Positions 32,390-43,900 of a stretch of 64,000 nt of DNA are shown in pieces; positions within the stretch are counted from its first letter, which is position 1; each line of letters opens with the position of its first letter. The position numbers and the translations under genes were made by a program. Source of the DNA: Flectonema sp. DT1601 (Eukaryota; Euglenozoa; Diplonemea; Diplonemida; Diplonemidae); the NCBI GenBank assembly GCA_964019425.1, contig OZ025794.1:1116001-1180000 (forward strand). The letters run 5' to 3'. The notes below the pieces were generated by a model that ran no database searches, was not told where the DNA came from, and was given only the letters and a program-made list of their open reading frames with translations.

Positions 32390-34576
32390 TTCATTGTTTT
32401 TTTTATCGTTCGACTTTGTCGACTAATTTCTATTTTCCGTTTTTTTCTTAAAAAATAAATAAAATGAATTTAAAAAAAAAAAAAAAAAAAAAGAATAAAC
32501 AATGTTATCATTGTTTTTTTATCGATCGACTATGTCGATTACTTTCTATTTTCCGTCCTGGTCAAGACGCTAAACTGATTGTTTTTTTTTTTTTTTTCAA
32601 AATTAATAAAAAAGAATATAAAAAAAAAAAATAAAAAAAAGAATAAACAATGTTATCATTGTTTTTTTATCGTTCGACTTTGTCGACTAATTTCTATTTT
32701 CCGTTTTATTTTCTTAAAAAATAAATAAAAAGAATTTAAAAAAAAAAAAAAAAAAAAAAGAATAAACAATGTTATCATTGTTTTTTTATCGATCGACTAT
32801 GTCGATTACTTTCTATTTTCCGTCCTGGTCAAGACGCTAAACTGATTGTTTTTTTTTTTCAAAATTAATAAAAAAGAATATGAAAAAAAAAAATAAAAAA
32901 AAGAATAAACAATGTTATCATTGTTTTTTTTATCGTTCGACTTTGTCGACTAATTTCTATTTTCCGTTTTTTTTTCTTAAAAAATAAATAAAAAGAATTT
33001 AAAAAAAAAAAAAAAAAAAAGAATAAACAATGTTATCATTGTTTTTTTATCGATCGACTATGTCGATTACTTTCTATTTTCCGTCCCGGTCAAGACGCTA
33101 AACTGATTGTTTTTTTTTTTTCAAAATTAATAAAAAAGAATATAAAAAAAAAAAATAAAAAAAAGAATAAACAATGTTATCATTGTTTTTTTATCGTTCG
33201 ACTTTGTCGACTAATTTCTATTTTCCGTTTTTTTTCTTAAAAAATAAATAAAAAGAATTTAAAAAAAAAAAAAAAAAAAGAATAAACAATGTTATCATTG
33301 TTTTTTTATCGATCGACTATGTCGATTACTTTCTATTTTCCGTCCTGGTCAAGACGCTAAACTGATTGTTTTTTTTTTTCAAAATTAATAAAAAAGAATA
33401 TGAAAAAAAAAAATAAAAAAAAGAATAAACAATGTTATCATTGTTTTTTTTATCGTTCGACTTTGTCGACTAATTTCTATTTTCCGTTTTTTTTTCTTAA
33501 AAAATAAATAAAAAGAATTTAAAAAAAAAAAAAAAAAAAAAGAATAAACAATGTTATCATTGTTTTTTTATCGATCGACTATGTCGATTACTTTCTATTT
33601 TCCGTCCCGGTCAAGACGCTAAACTGATTGTTTTTTTTTTTTCAAAATTAATAAAAAAGAATATAAAAAAAAAAAATAAAAAAAAGAATAAACAATGTTA
33701 TCATTGTTTTTTTATCGTTCGACTTTGTCGACTAATTTCTATTTTCCGTTTTTTTTCTTAAAAAATAAATAAAAAGAATTTAAAAAAAAAAAAAAAAAAA
33801 GAATAAACAATGTTATCATTGTTTTTTTTTTATCGATCGACTATGTCGATCACTTTCTATTTTCCGTCCTGGTCAAGACGCTAAACTGATTGTTTTTTTT
33901 TTCAAAATTAATAAAAAAGAATATAAAAAAAAAAATAAAAAAAAAAGAATAAACAATGTTATCATTGTTTTTTTTTTTATCGTTCGACTTTGTTGACTAA
34001 TTTCTATTTTCCGTTTTTTTTCTTTTTAAAATAAAAAGAATTTAAAAAAAAAAAAAAAAAAGAGTAAACAATGTTATCATTGTTTTTTTTATCGATCGAC
34101 TATGTCGATTACTTTCTATTTTCCGTCCTGGTCAAGACGCTAAACTGATTGTTTTTTTTTCAAAATTAATAAAAAAGAATATAAAAAAAAACAAAAAAAA
34201 AAAGAATAAACAATGTTATCATTGTTTTTTTTTATCGTTCGACTTTGTCGACTAATTTTTATTTTCCGTTTTTTTTCTTTAAAAATAAATAAAAAGAATT
34301 TAAAAAAAAAAAAAAAAAAAGAATAAACAATGTTATCATTGTTTTTTTATCGATCGACTATGTCGATCACTTTCTATTTTCCGTCCTGGTCAAGACGCTA
34401 AACTGATTGTTTTTTCTTTAAAATAATAAAAAGGATTAAAAAAAAAAAAAAAAAAAAAAAAGAATAAACAATGTTATCATTGTTTTTTATCGATCGACTA
34501 TGTCGATCACTTTCTATTTTCCGTCCTGGTCAAGACGCTAAACTGATTGTTTTTTCTTTAAAAAATAATTAAAAGG

Positions 34577-34607
<31 letters not shown>

Positions 34608-35000
34608 ATAAACAATGTTATCATTGTTTTTTTATCGATCGACTATGTCGATCACTTTCAATTTTCCGTCCTGGTCAGGACGCTAAACTGATTGTTTTTT
34701 CTTTAAAAATAAATAAAAAGAATAAAAAAAAAAGAAAAAAAAAAGGAATAAACAATGTTATCATTGTTTTTTTTTTATCGATCGACTATGTCGATTACTT
34801 TCTATTTTCCGTCCTGGTCAGGACGCTAAACTGATTGTTTTTTCTTTAAAAATAAATAAAAAGAATAAAAAAAAAAGAAAAAAAAAAGGAATAAACAATG
34901 TTATCATTGTTTTTTATCGATCGACTATGTCGATCACTTTCTATTTTCCGTCCTGGTCAAGACGCTAAACTGATTGTTTTTTCTTTAAAATAATTAAAAG

Positions 35001-35033
<33 letters not shown>

Positions 35034-35286
35034 ATAAACAATGTTATCATTGTCTTTTTTCTATCGATCGACTATGTGGATCACTTTCAATTTTCCGTCC
35101 TGGTCAGGACGCTAAACTGATTGTTTTTTCTTTAAAAATAAATAAAAAGAATAAAAAAAAAAAAAAAAAAAAGGAATAAACAATGTTATCATTGTTTTTT
35201 TTCTATCGATCGACTATGTCGATTAATTTCTATTTTCCGTCCTGATCGAGACGCTAAACTGATTGTTTCCTTTTTTTAAATAATAA

Positions 35287-35320
<34 letters not shown>
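32390..35320 (+). repeat. Large hairpin satellite array
   Basis: The clearest HS array. Its left 1.9 kb is a regular dimer: type-two start words (ATCGTTCGACTTTGTCGAC) fall at 32405, 32669 and 32932, a period of about 263 bp. A still larger repeat is visible, with AGAATATGAAA and GTCCCGGTCAAGACG variants recurring every two dimers (about 526 bp). The right part is only type-one monomers with longer poly-A runs. Confidence 0.9.
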
Positions 35321-35324
<4 letters not shown>

Positions 35325-35718
35325 ATCTCCCTGCTATCCTCATATCCCCACAATAATATTATACCTTTTCATTTTCTCTTTCCTTTTCTGGTCTTTTTTT
35401 TTCTTTTTTTCCTTTTTCATACAACGTTTTTTATTTATATTTTATTTTTTTTTTTTTTTTTCATGTTTGATTATTTCCTCTTCATATTTTTTTTCTATTC
35501 TTTCTTTTTTTTTTTTTTTTTTTTTTTCTCTACCTCTCTCTTAATTCTGTTCGTTTCTTTGAAACGAAAATTCATTTGAATATTATTCCTTGGTCAGCAA
35601 CCATCATTGTCGCCCTTTGGGCCTGTTAAAAAAAAAAAAAAAATAAAAAGAAAGTTTACGTCGGGAATAGGGCAGGAGCCAAAAGCTCCCAGTCCGTTAC
35701 TTCCCACTTATCGAAATT
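35321..35718 (+). repeat. Complete EM
   Basis: Ends CCCACTTATCGAAATT with a GTTTACGTCGGG variant. A second HS array starts immediately after. Confidence 0.85.
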
Positions 35719-37586
35719 CATCGATCGACTATGTCGATCACTTTTTATTTTCCGTCCTGGTCAGGACGCTAAATTGATTGTTTTTTTTTAAAATAAATAA
35801 AAAGAATAAAAAAAAAAAAAAAAAAGAATAAACAATGTTTTCATTGTTTTTTTATCGATCGACCATGTCGATCACTTTCTATTTTCCGTCCTGGTCAAGA
35901 CGCTAAACTGATTGTTTTTTTTTTTAATAAATAAAAAGAGTATAAAAAAAAAAAAAAAAAAAAAGAATAAACGATGTTATCATCGTTTTTTTATCGACTG
36001 ACTATGTCGATTACTTTCTATTTTCCGTCTTGGTCAAGACGCTAAACTGATTGTTTTTTCTAAATAAATAAAAAGAATAAAAAAAAAAAAAAAAAAAAAA
36101 AAGATTAAACAATGTTATCATTGTTTTTTTTTATCGATCGACTATGTCGATTACTTTCTATTTTCCGTCCTGGTCAGGACGCTAAACTGATTGTTTTTTC
36201 TTTAAAAAATAAATAAAAAGAATAAAAAAAAAAAAAAAAAAAAAAAAAAGAATAAACAATGTTATCATTGTTTTGTTATCGATCGACTTTGTCGACTAAT
36301 TTCTATTTTCCGTCCTGGTCAAGACGCTAAACTGATTGTTTTTTCTTTAAAAAATAAATAAAAAGAATAAAAAAAAAAAAAACAAAAAAAAAAGAATAAA
36401 CAATGTTATCATTGTTTTTTTATCGATCGACTATGTCGATCACTTTCTATTTCCCGTCCTGGTCAAGACGCTAAACTGATTGTTTTTTCTTTAAAAAAAT
36501 AAATAAAAAGAATAAAAAAAAAAAAAAAAAAAAAAAAGAATAAACAATGTTATCATTGTTTTGTTATCGATCGACTTTGTCGACTAATTTCTATTTTCCG
36601 TCCTGGTCAAGACGCTAAACTGATTGTTTTTTCTTTAAAAAATAAATAAAAAGAATAAAAAAAAAAAAAACAAAAAAAAAAGAATAAACAATGTTATCAT
36701 TGTTTTTTTATCGTTCGACTTTGTCGACTAATTTCTATTTTCCGTTTTTTTTCTTTAAAAAATAAATAAAAAGAATTTAAAATAAAAAAAAAGAATAAAC
36801 AATGTTATCATTGTTTTTTTATCGATCGACTATGTCGATCACTTTCTATTTCCCGTCCTGGTCAGGACGCTAAACTGATTGTTTTTTTTTCAAAATTAAT
36901 AAAAAAGAATATAAAAAAAACAAAAACAAAAAGAATAAACAATGTTATCATTGTTGTTTTTTATCGTTCGACTTTGTCGACTAATTTTTATTTTCCGTTT
37001 TTTTTTCTTTAAAAATAAATAAAAAGAATTTAAAAAAAAAAAAAAAAAGAATAAACAATGTTATCATTGTTTTTTTATCGATCGACTATGTCGATCACTT
37101 TCTATTTTCCGTCCTGGTCAAGACGCTAAACTGATTGTTTTTTCTTTAAAATAATAAAAAGGATTAAAAAAAAAAAAAAAAAAAAAAAGAATAAACAATG
37201 TTATCATTGTTTTTTATCGATCGACTATGTCGATTACTTTCTATTTTCCGTCCTGGTCAAGACGCTAAACTGATTGTTTTTTCTTTAAAAAATAATTAAA
37301 AGGTTAAAAAAAAAAAAAAAAAAAAAAAAATGATTAATCAATGTTATCATTGTTTTTTTATCGATCGGCTATGTCGATCACTTTCAATTTTCCGTCCTGG
37401 TCAGGACGCTAAACTGATTGTTTTTTCTTTAAAAATAAATGAAAAGAATAAAAAAAAAAAAAAAAAAAAAGAATAAACAATGTTATCATTGTTTTTTTTT
37501 TATCGATCGACTATGTCGATTACTTTCTATTTTCCGTCCTGGTCAAGACGCTAAACTGATTGTTTTTTCTTTAAAATAATTAAAAG

Positions 37587-37619
<33 letters not shown>

Positions 37620-37757
37620 ATAAACAATGTTATCATTGTTTTTTTTCTATCGATCAACTATGTCGATTAATTTCTATTTTCCGTCCTGATCGAGACGCTA
37701 AACTGATTGTTTCCTTTTTTTAAATAATAAATAAAAAAAAAAAAAAAAAAAAAAAAA
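35719..37757 (+). repeat. Hairpin satellite array
   Basis: Mainly type-one monomers with some type two (36715, 36962). Two nearly identical stretches with TTGTTTTGTTATCGATCG occur at about 36270 and 36560, a local duplication of about 290 bp. Confidence 0.85.
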
Positions 37758-38158
37758 GAGCATCTCCCTGCTATCCTCATATCCCCACAATAATATTATA
37801 CCTTTTCATTTTCTCTTTCCTTTTCTGGTCTTTTTTTTTTCTTTTTTTCCTTTTTCATACAACGTTTTTTATTTATATATTTTTTTTTTTTTTTTCTTTT
37901 CATGTTTGATTATTTCCTCTTCATATTTTTTTCTTCTATTCTTTCTTTTTTTTTTTTTTTTTTCTCTGCCTCTCTCTCAATTCTGTTCGTTTCTTTGAAA
38001 CGAAAATTCATTTGAATATTATTCCTTGGTCAGCAACCATCATTGTCGCCCTTTGGGCCTGTTAAAAAAAAAAAAAAAAAAATAAAAAGAAAGTTTACAT
38101 CGGGAATAGGGCAGGAGCCAAAAGCTCCCAGTCCGTTACTTCCCACTTTATCGAAATT
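37758..38158 (+). repeat. Complete EM
   Basis: Ends TTATCGAAATT; the next base starts the remaining right part of Rep-E. Confidence 0.85.
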
Positions 38159-38225
38159 CTTGCGTTCTGTTCTGTTGGCAAGCTCTCTGGCTGAGTGCGT
38201 TCGAAGTGAGTGGAATTGCTAGTTT
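38159..38225 (+). repeat. Rep-E copy 2, right part
   Basis: CTTGCGTTCTGTTCTG to TTGCTAGTTT, matching 18058-18125. Followed directly by inverted Rep-A. Confidence 0.85.
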
Positions 38226-39309
38226 CCATGGTGTCCAACTAAATTAAAGGACAAGTCTGGGATAATCCCTGCCAGAGGGGCGAGTATTCTACCATGGTTG
38301 AAATACTCTGGCAACTGATCTTCAATTTTATGTTGTTTGTTAGCTGCTGGTGTATCTCGATTATGTGTTGATACTTGCATTTTTTTATTTGTAATCTTCT
38401 ATTACAATTCTCTTTCTGTTCTGGTCTGTTACTTCATTTGTCTTGTTTAACTTCAGTTATATGCATTTTACTTTTTATTGTTTCCCATCTACTTTTTATT
38501 TTCTATTAGTTCTGGTCAGAAACTCCTGGGCAGCAAGAAGGAAAGTAGTTAAGTACTTCTGGGTGTTTGGCATCACCCCCCATAGTGAGCAAGTACAACA
38601 GGTAGCATTGGTAGTCTGTTGATCCTGAGTGATCCCAGCTACAGTTTTGTTTTTCTTTCTTTTTTTTTATGAACGATGAGAGATCCAGTGGGATCACTCA
38701 GGGTCTAGTAGAGACCACCAATGTTGTGCGTTGATAGGCAAGGTGACCAACCTTGACATTCTTTCTTTTCTCTCCTGTTGTGACAAACACAAAATACACA
38801 CACAGCTTACAGTGTGTTCTTTGTGTATGTTTTCTTCAGGTGTGAGTAGTTTTTTTGTTCTTGCTCTTCAGGGAGGGCCTTAGCCAAAAGCTAACAGTCC
38901 AAATCTCACCTGGAAATTCAACGAAGAAGATCAGGACATCCAAGCACTGCTGGATAGTTGCTGAATGCAGGGCCTGCCTGTGGCATTATAATAACAGGCT
39001 AAGTCATTTGTAGTTCATAGTTTACCTTTGATTTTATAACTTCACACAGGGTACTATGAACGATGAGAGATCCAGTGGGATCACTCAGGGTCTAGTAGAG
39101 ACCACCAATGTTGTGCGTTGATAGGCAAGGTGACCAACCTTGACATTCTTTCTTTTCTCTCCTGTTGTGACAAACACAAAATACACACACAGCTTACAGT
39201 GTGTTCTTTGTGTATGTTTTCTTCAGGTGTGAGTAGTTTTTTTGTTCTTGCTCTTCAGGGAGGGCCTTAGCCAAAAGCTAACAGTCCAAATCTCACCTGG
39301 AAATTCAAC
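38226..39309 (-). repeat. Two inverted, deleted Rep-A copies
   Basis: 38226-38931 lacks the piece between the AAAGAAAG run and TCATCGTTCATAG; 38932-39309 is a shorter neighbour. Both end on the right (their 5' side) at GGAAATTCAA(C), the same boundary as the 1,354-bp array. Arrangement mirrors 1208-2678. Confidence 0.8.
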
Positions 39310-40147
39310 CCTTGGGTTATGTTCGTAGCAGCTTCACGGTGACGGCGGCCTTATTGAGAATTATCCCTGGTTGTTACATGTTACGTAATGATTGGGTTCT
39401 CAAGACTGGTTGCTTGCTAATGTGAATGCTGACGTTCGAACTGCCCCGACTTTCGAGTAGTTTCCTTTTCCGGCATGTAACAATCCCGACTGACGAAAAA
39501 AGTTGGAGGAATTGCTAGTTTGTTGGGTTATATTCGTAGCAGCTTCACGGTGACGGCGGCCTTACTGAGAATTATCCCTGGTTGTTACGTGTTGAAAGTC
39601 ACAGGTTATAGCGTCAAAATAACACTCGCGTGGGTGGTTGCTCTCTTCGGAAAGCATAACTTCAGACCCGTCAATTCGCGGCGCTTATATCTACACACAT
39701 TAATTAGTTGAACGAGTTCAAGTCACTTCCCTGCATAGCAGATCCGTGTCCTCTGTACTAACGCTATACTAAGTGTGACTGTGACTGATACACGTAATGG
39801 TTGGGTTCTTTAAGTACTCAGGACTGGTTGCTTGCTGATGTGAATGCTGACGTTCGAACTGCCCCGACTTTCGAGTAATTTTCCTTTCCGGCTTAGGATG
39901 ACGCAGTGTGGTGGGTGCCTTGGGATTTAATAAATAAAGCGGAAATAAAGGGGCTTTCCCACCCCCCTTTATTCTGCTTATTTCCCCTTTATTTCCCCTT
40001 TATTTTGGAAAAAAAGGAAAAAAAGCCCTTTATTTGGATTAAAAGCCCTTTATTTCCCCTTTATTTTGGAATTACGGAAATTAAAGGGCATTAAAAGCCC
40101 TTTAATTTCCCCTTTATTTTGCCCCCTTTAAAGGGGTACAAGTATGA
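39310..40147 (+). repeat. Rep-C copy 2
   Basis: Starts inside a 125-bp-type unit and runs to GGGGTACAAGTATGA. Carries the 63-codon frame at 39520-39711. Followed by a TA and the 11.9-kb transposon. Confidence 0.85.
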
Positions 40148-40334
40148 TATGAGAGGATGCCAAAAGTACAGGACTATTTGGGCCAAAGGTAACTGGCAGC
40201 ACCTGGAACATATTCTGATCACTTTTCCTACTATGTTCTATACTCGAAAAATTGAAATCCGTGTCTGGGATCCCACTTTACTCATCGCCAGTTCCAAAAT
40301 TCCATATTTTCTCATGCAAAGTGGTTGTATTTTG

Positions 40335-40555
40335 CACTGTGGGTGACTGTAACTAAGGGGGAAGCAGGTTAGTACAAAGTTCCTACTTAACACCAATCTA
40401 TGGTAATTGCAATCTCCCTTCTGTTTCAGAGAAAAGGATTGGCAAACTTAAAAAACTTAATGTAGTTACACTGATGGGGTTTGCCCGTGCACGAACTAGG
40501 TACTAATAGAACACTCAACATGCTGTCACAATTGTTTGGTAGTGTGCTCTTACAC
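40335..40555. other. Transposon interior, nothing recognised
   Basis: Between the TIR and the transposase C-terminal remnant; no frame or structure worth naming. Confidence 0.4.
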
Positions 40556-40971
40556 TCACTCCTTTCTTCGTTTGAGATACATTCTCATGGGGCCAGAGGA
40601 CACGGTTGTGCTGCTAGTCTCTGAGTCTGAAGCTCCAGTGGTACTGCTGCTGCATTCTGTGTCTTGAGATCTCTCTGAGCCAGGGCAGTTCCTTCTATCA
40701 TGACCATGTTCACCACATGCCCCACACTTCTGCTTCTTCCTTCCTGACTGTGGGGGGGGGTCTTACTGGTGTTCTGCTTCTTAAGGCTGCGCGCATGTGC
40801 TATACCTCCAAACAAGACATCCTTCTCTCGCTTATTCTTCAGAGAGTTGATGAGCTTCGAGTGCTCGATCTGTTCACATTCGTCGGTATCATCGCTGATG
40901 GTCAGGGGGGTTCTGCCAATTATCAGTTTCTCGGTCTTCGTTAACGACCGGGGGTGCGAGCTGCGTTCCAC
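40556..40971 (-). pseudogene. Transposase C-terminal remnant with CCHC zinc knuckle
   Basis: On the minus strand a frame ending at a TGA (40556-40558) encodes KCGACGEHGHDRRNCP (40683-40729), a CX2CX4HX4C zinc knuckle, then a Ser/Thr-rich tail ending RMYLKRRKE. Upstream of it a different frame encodes a charged segment (ECEQIEHSKLINSLKNKREK). The change of frame falls near a run of nine C (40752-40760 as G on plus), so either a length error there or a real frameshift separates them. CCHC knuckles at transposase C-termini are known in several DNA transposon families. The 128-codon frame that reads through both is not the natural one. Confidence 0.55.
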
Positions 40972-40987
40972 TACAGAGGAATATCCG

Positions 40988-43900
40988 CTTCTATTACAAT
41001 CCTCTTTCTGTTCTGGTCTGTTACTTCATTTGTCTTGTATAACTTCAGTTATATCCATTTCACTTTTTATTGTTTCCCATCTACTTTTTATTTTCTATTA
41101 GTTCTGGTCAGAGACTCCTGGGCAGCAAGAAGGAAAGTAGTTGAGTACTTCTGGGTGTTTGGCATCACCCCCCATAGTGAGCAAGTACAACAGGTAGCAT
41201 TGGTAGTCTGTTGATCCTGAGTGATCCCAGCTACAGTTTTGTTTTTCTTTCTTTTTTTTAGAAGAAGATCAGGACATCCAAGCACTGCTGGATAGTTGCT
41301 GAATGCAGGGCCTGCCTGTGGCATTATAATAACAGGCTAAGTCATTTGTAGTTCATAGTTTACCTTTGATTTTATAACTTCACATGGGTACTATGAACGA
41401 TGAGAGATCCAGTGGGATCACTCAGGGTCTAGTAGAGACCACCAATGTTGTGCGTTGATAGGCAAGGTGACCAACCTTGACATTCTTTCTTTTCTCTCCT
41501 GTTGTGACAAACACAAAATACACACACAGCTTACAGTGTGTTCTTTGTGTATGTTTTCTTCAGGTGTGAGTAGTTTTTTTGTTCTTGCTCTTCAGGGAGG
41601 GCCTTAGCCAAAAGCTAACAGTCCAAATCTCACCTGGAAATTCAACTCAGTCCTTGTCAGTTTTGGCATCAAACTTGTAATGGTTTAATCATTACAGGTT
41701 ATTTACTGAAATATTTGTTCTAAAAGTTGCTAAGTATTTCTCACTTAGAAATTTTTTATTTTTTTATTTTCAGCTTAATTAGCTACAAATTGTTTCTACT
41801 AAGTGTTTCTCACTTAGATTTTTTTTTTGCTTTTCAGCTCCTTAAAAGCTGCTAAGTGTTTCTGCTAAGTGTTTCTCACTTAGAATCTTATTGTTATGTT
41901 CGTTTTCTATCCCTTCTCCTATCCCTTTTGTTCAAAATAAGCGGGAGGAAATTCTCTCATTCACGCTAAGATGCACTCTGAACTTTGATTTTTTGATCTG
42001 AGTGTGAGGGAATGACCTGTTAGTGCATTGGGCATAAGCTGGGCTGCAGTTTAGATGTCTTAGGTGTTAATAAGGGGTTCCTCTTAGCATTTTTCTTTGT
42101 TCCCACCTTATGATTTTCTTGAAGAAAAAAAATAAAGTCATAATGGTGCTTCCCTCTGGAAGGGTTGTAAGCCATGGTGTCCAACTAGATTAAAGGACAA
42201 GTCTGGGATAATCCCTGCCAGAGGGGCGAGTATTCTACCATGGTTGAAATACTCTGGCAACTGATCTTCAATTTTATGTTGTTTGTTAGCTGCTGGTGTA
42301 TCTTGATTATGTGTTGATACTTGCATTTTTTTATTTGTAATCTTCTATTACAATCCTCTTTCTGTTCTGGTCTGTTACTTCATTTGTCTTGTATAACTTC
42401 AGTTATATCCATTTCACTTTTTATTGTTTCCCATCTACTTTTTATTTTCTATTAGTTCTGGTCAGAGACTCCTGGGCAGCAAGAAGGAAAGTAGTTGAGT
42501 ACTTCTGGGTGTTTGGCATCACCCCCCATAGTGAGCAAGTACAACAGGTAGCATTGGTAGTCTGTTGATCCTGAGTGATCCCAGCTACAGTTTTGTTTTT
42601 CTTTCTTTTTTTTAGAAGAAGATCAGGACATCCAAGCACTGCTGGATAGTTGCTGAATGCAGGGCCTGCCTGTGGCATTATAATAACAGGCTAAGTCATT
42701 TGTAGTTCATAGTTTACCTTTGATTTTATAACTTCACATGGGTACTATGAACGATGAGAGATCCAGTGGGATCACTCAGGGTCTAGTAGAGACCACCAAT
42801 GTTGTGCGTTGATAGGCAAGGTGACCAACCTTGACATTCTTTCTTTTCTCTCCTGTTGTGACAAACACAAAATACACACACAGCTTACAGTGTGTTCTTT
42901 GTGTATGTTTTCTTCAGGTGTGAGTAGTTTTTTTGTTCTTGCTCTTCAGGGAGGGCCTTAGCCAAAAGCTAACAGTCCAAATCTCACCTGGAAATTCAAC
43001 TCAGTCCTTGTCAGTTTTGGCATCAAACTTGTAATGGTTTAATCATTACAGGTTATTTACTGAAATATTTGTTCTAAAAGTTGCTAAGTATTTCTCACTT
43101 AGAAATTTTTTATTTTTTTATTTTCAGCTTAATTAGCTACAAATTGTTTCTACTAAGTGTTTCTCACTTAGATTTTTTTTTTGCTTTTCAGCTCCTTAAA
43201 AGCTGCTAAGTGTTTCTGCTAAGTGTTTCTCACTTAGAATCTTATTGTTATGTTCGTTTTCTATCCCTTCTCCTATCCCTTTTGTTCAAAATAAGCGGGA
43301 GGAAATTCTCTCATTCACGCTAAGATGCACTCTGAACTTTGATTTTTTGATCTGAGTGTGAGGGAATGACCTGTTAGTGCATTGGGCATAAGCTGGGCTG
43401 CAGTTTAGATGTCTTAGGTGTTAATAAGGGGTTCCTCTTAGCATTTTTCTTTGTTCCCACCTTATGATTTTCTTGAAGAAAAAAAATAAAGTCATAATGG
43501 TGCTTCCCTCTGGAAGGGTTGTAAGCCATGGTGTCCAACTAGATTAAAGGACAAGTCTGGGATAATCCCTGCCAGAGGGGCGAGTATTCTACCATGGTTG
43601 AAATACTCTGGCAACTGATCTTCAATTTTATGTTGTTTGTTAGCTGCTGGTGTATCTTGATTATGTGTTGATACTTGCATTTTTTTATTTGTAATCTTCT
43701 ATTACAATCCTCTTTCTGTTCTGGTCTGTTACTTCATTTGTCTTGTATAACTTCAGTTATATCCATTTCACTTTTTATTGTTTCCCATCTACTTTTTATT
43801 TTCTATTAGTTCTGGTCAGAGACTCCTGGGCAGCAAGAAGGAAAGTAGTTGAGTACTTCTGGGTGTTTGGCATCACCCCCCATAGTGAGCAAGTACAACA

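Larger units (their letters stand above)
29913..38158 (+). mobile_element. 8.2-kb composite block inserted in Rep-E, HS/EM family
   Basis: Removal of this block restores Rep-E as it stands at 18055-18058, apart from one C. In order it holds a coding-like stretch (29913-30311) and a second one (31230-31687) separated by an inverted EM+HS insertion, a T-rich tail with several hairpins (31688-32389), a 2.9-kb HS array, an EM, another HS array and a final EM ending at the fixed terminus CGAAATT. All its own parts point the same way. I infer that this may be a longer member of the family whose truncated copies make up the other HS+EM blocks. No target duplication is visible, and it could also be two or more independent insertions. 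Confidence 0.45.
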
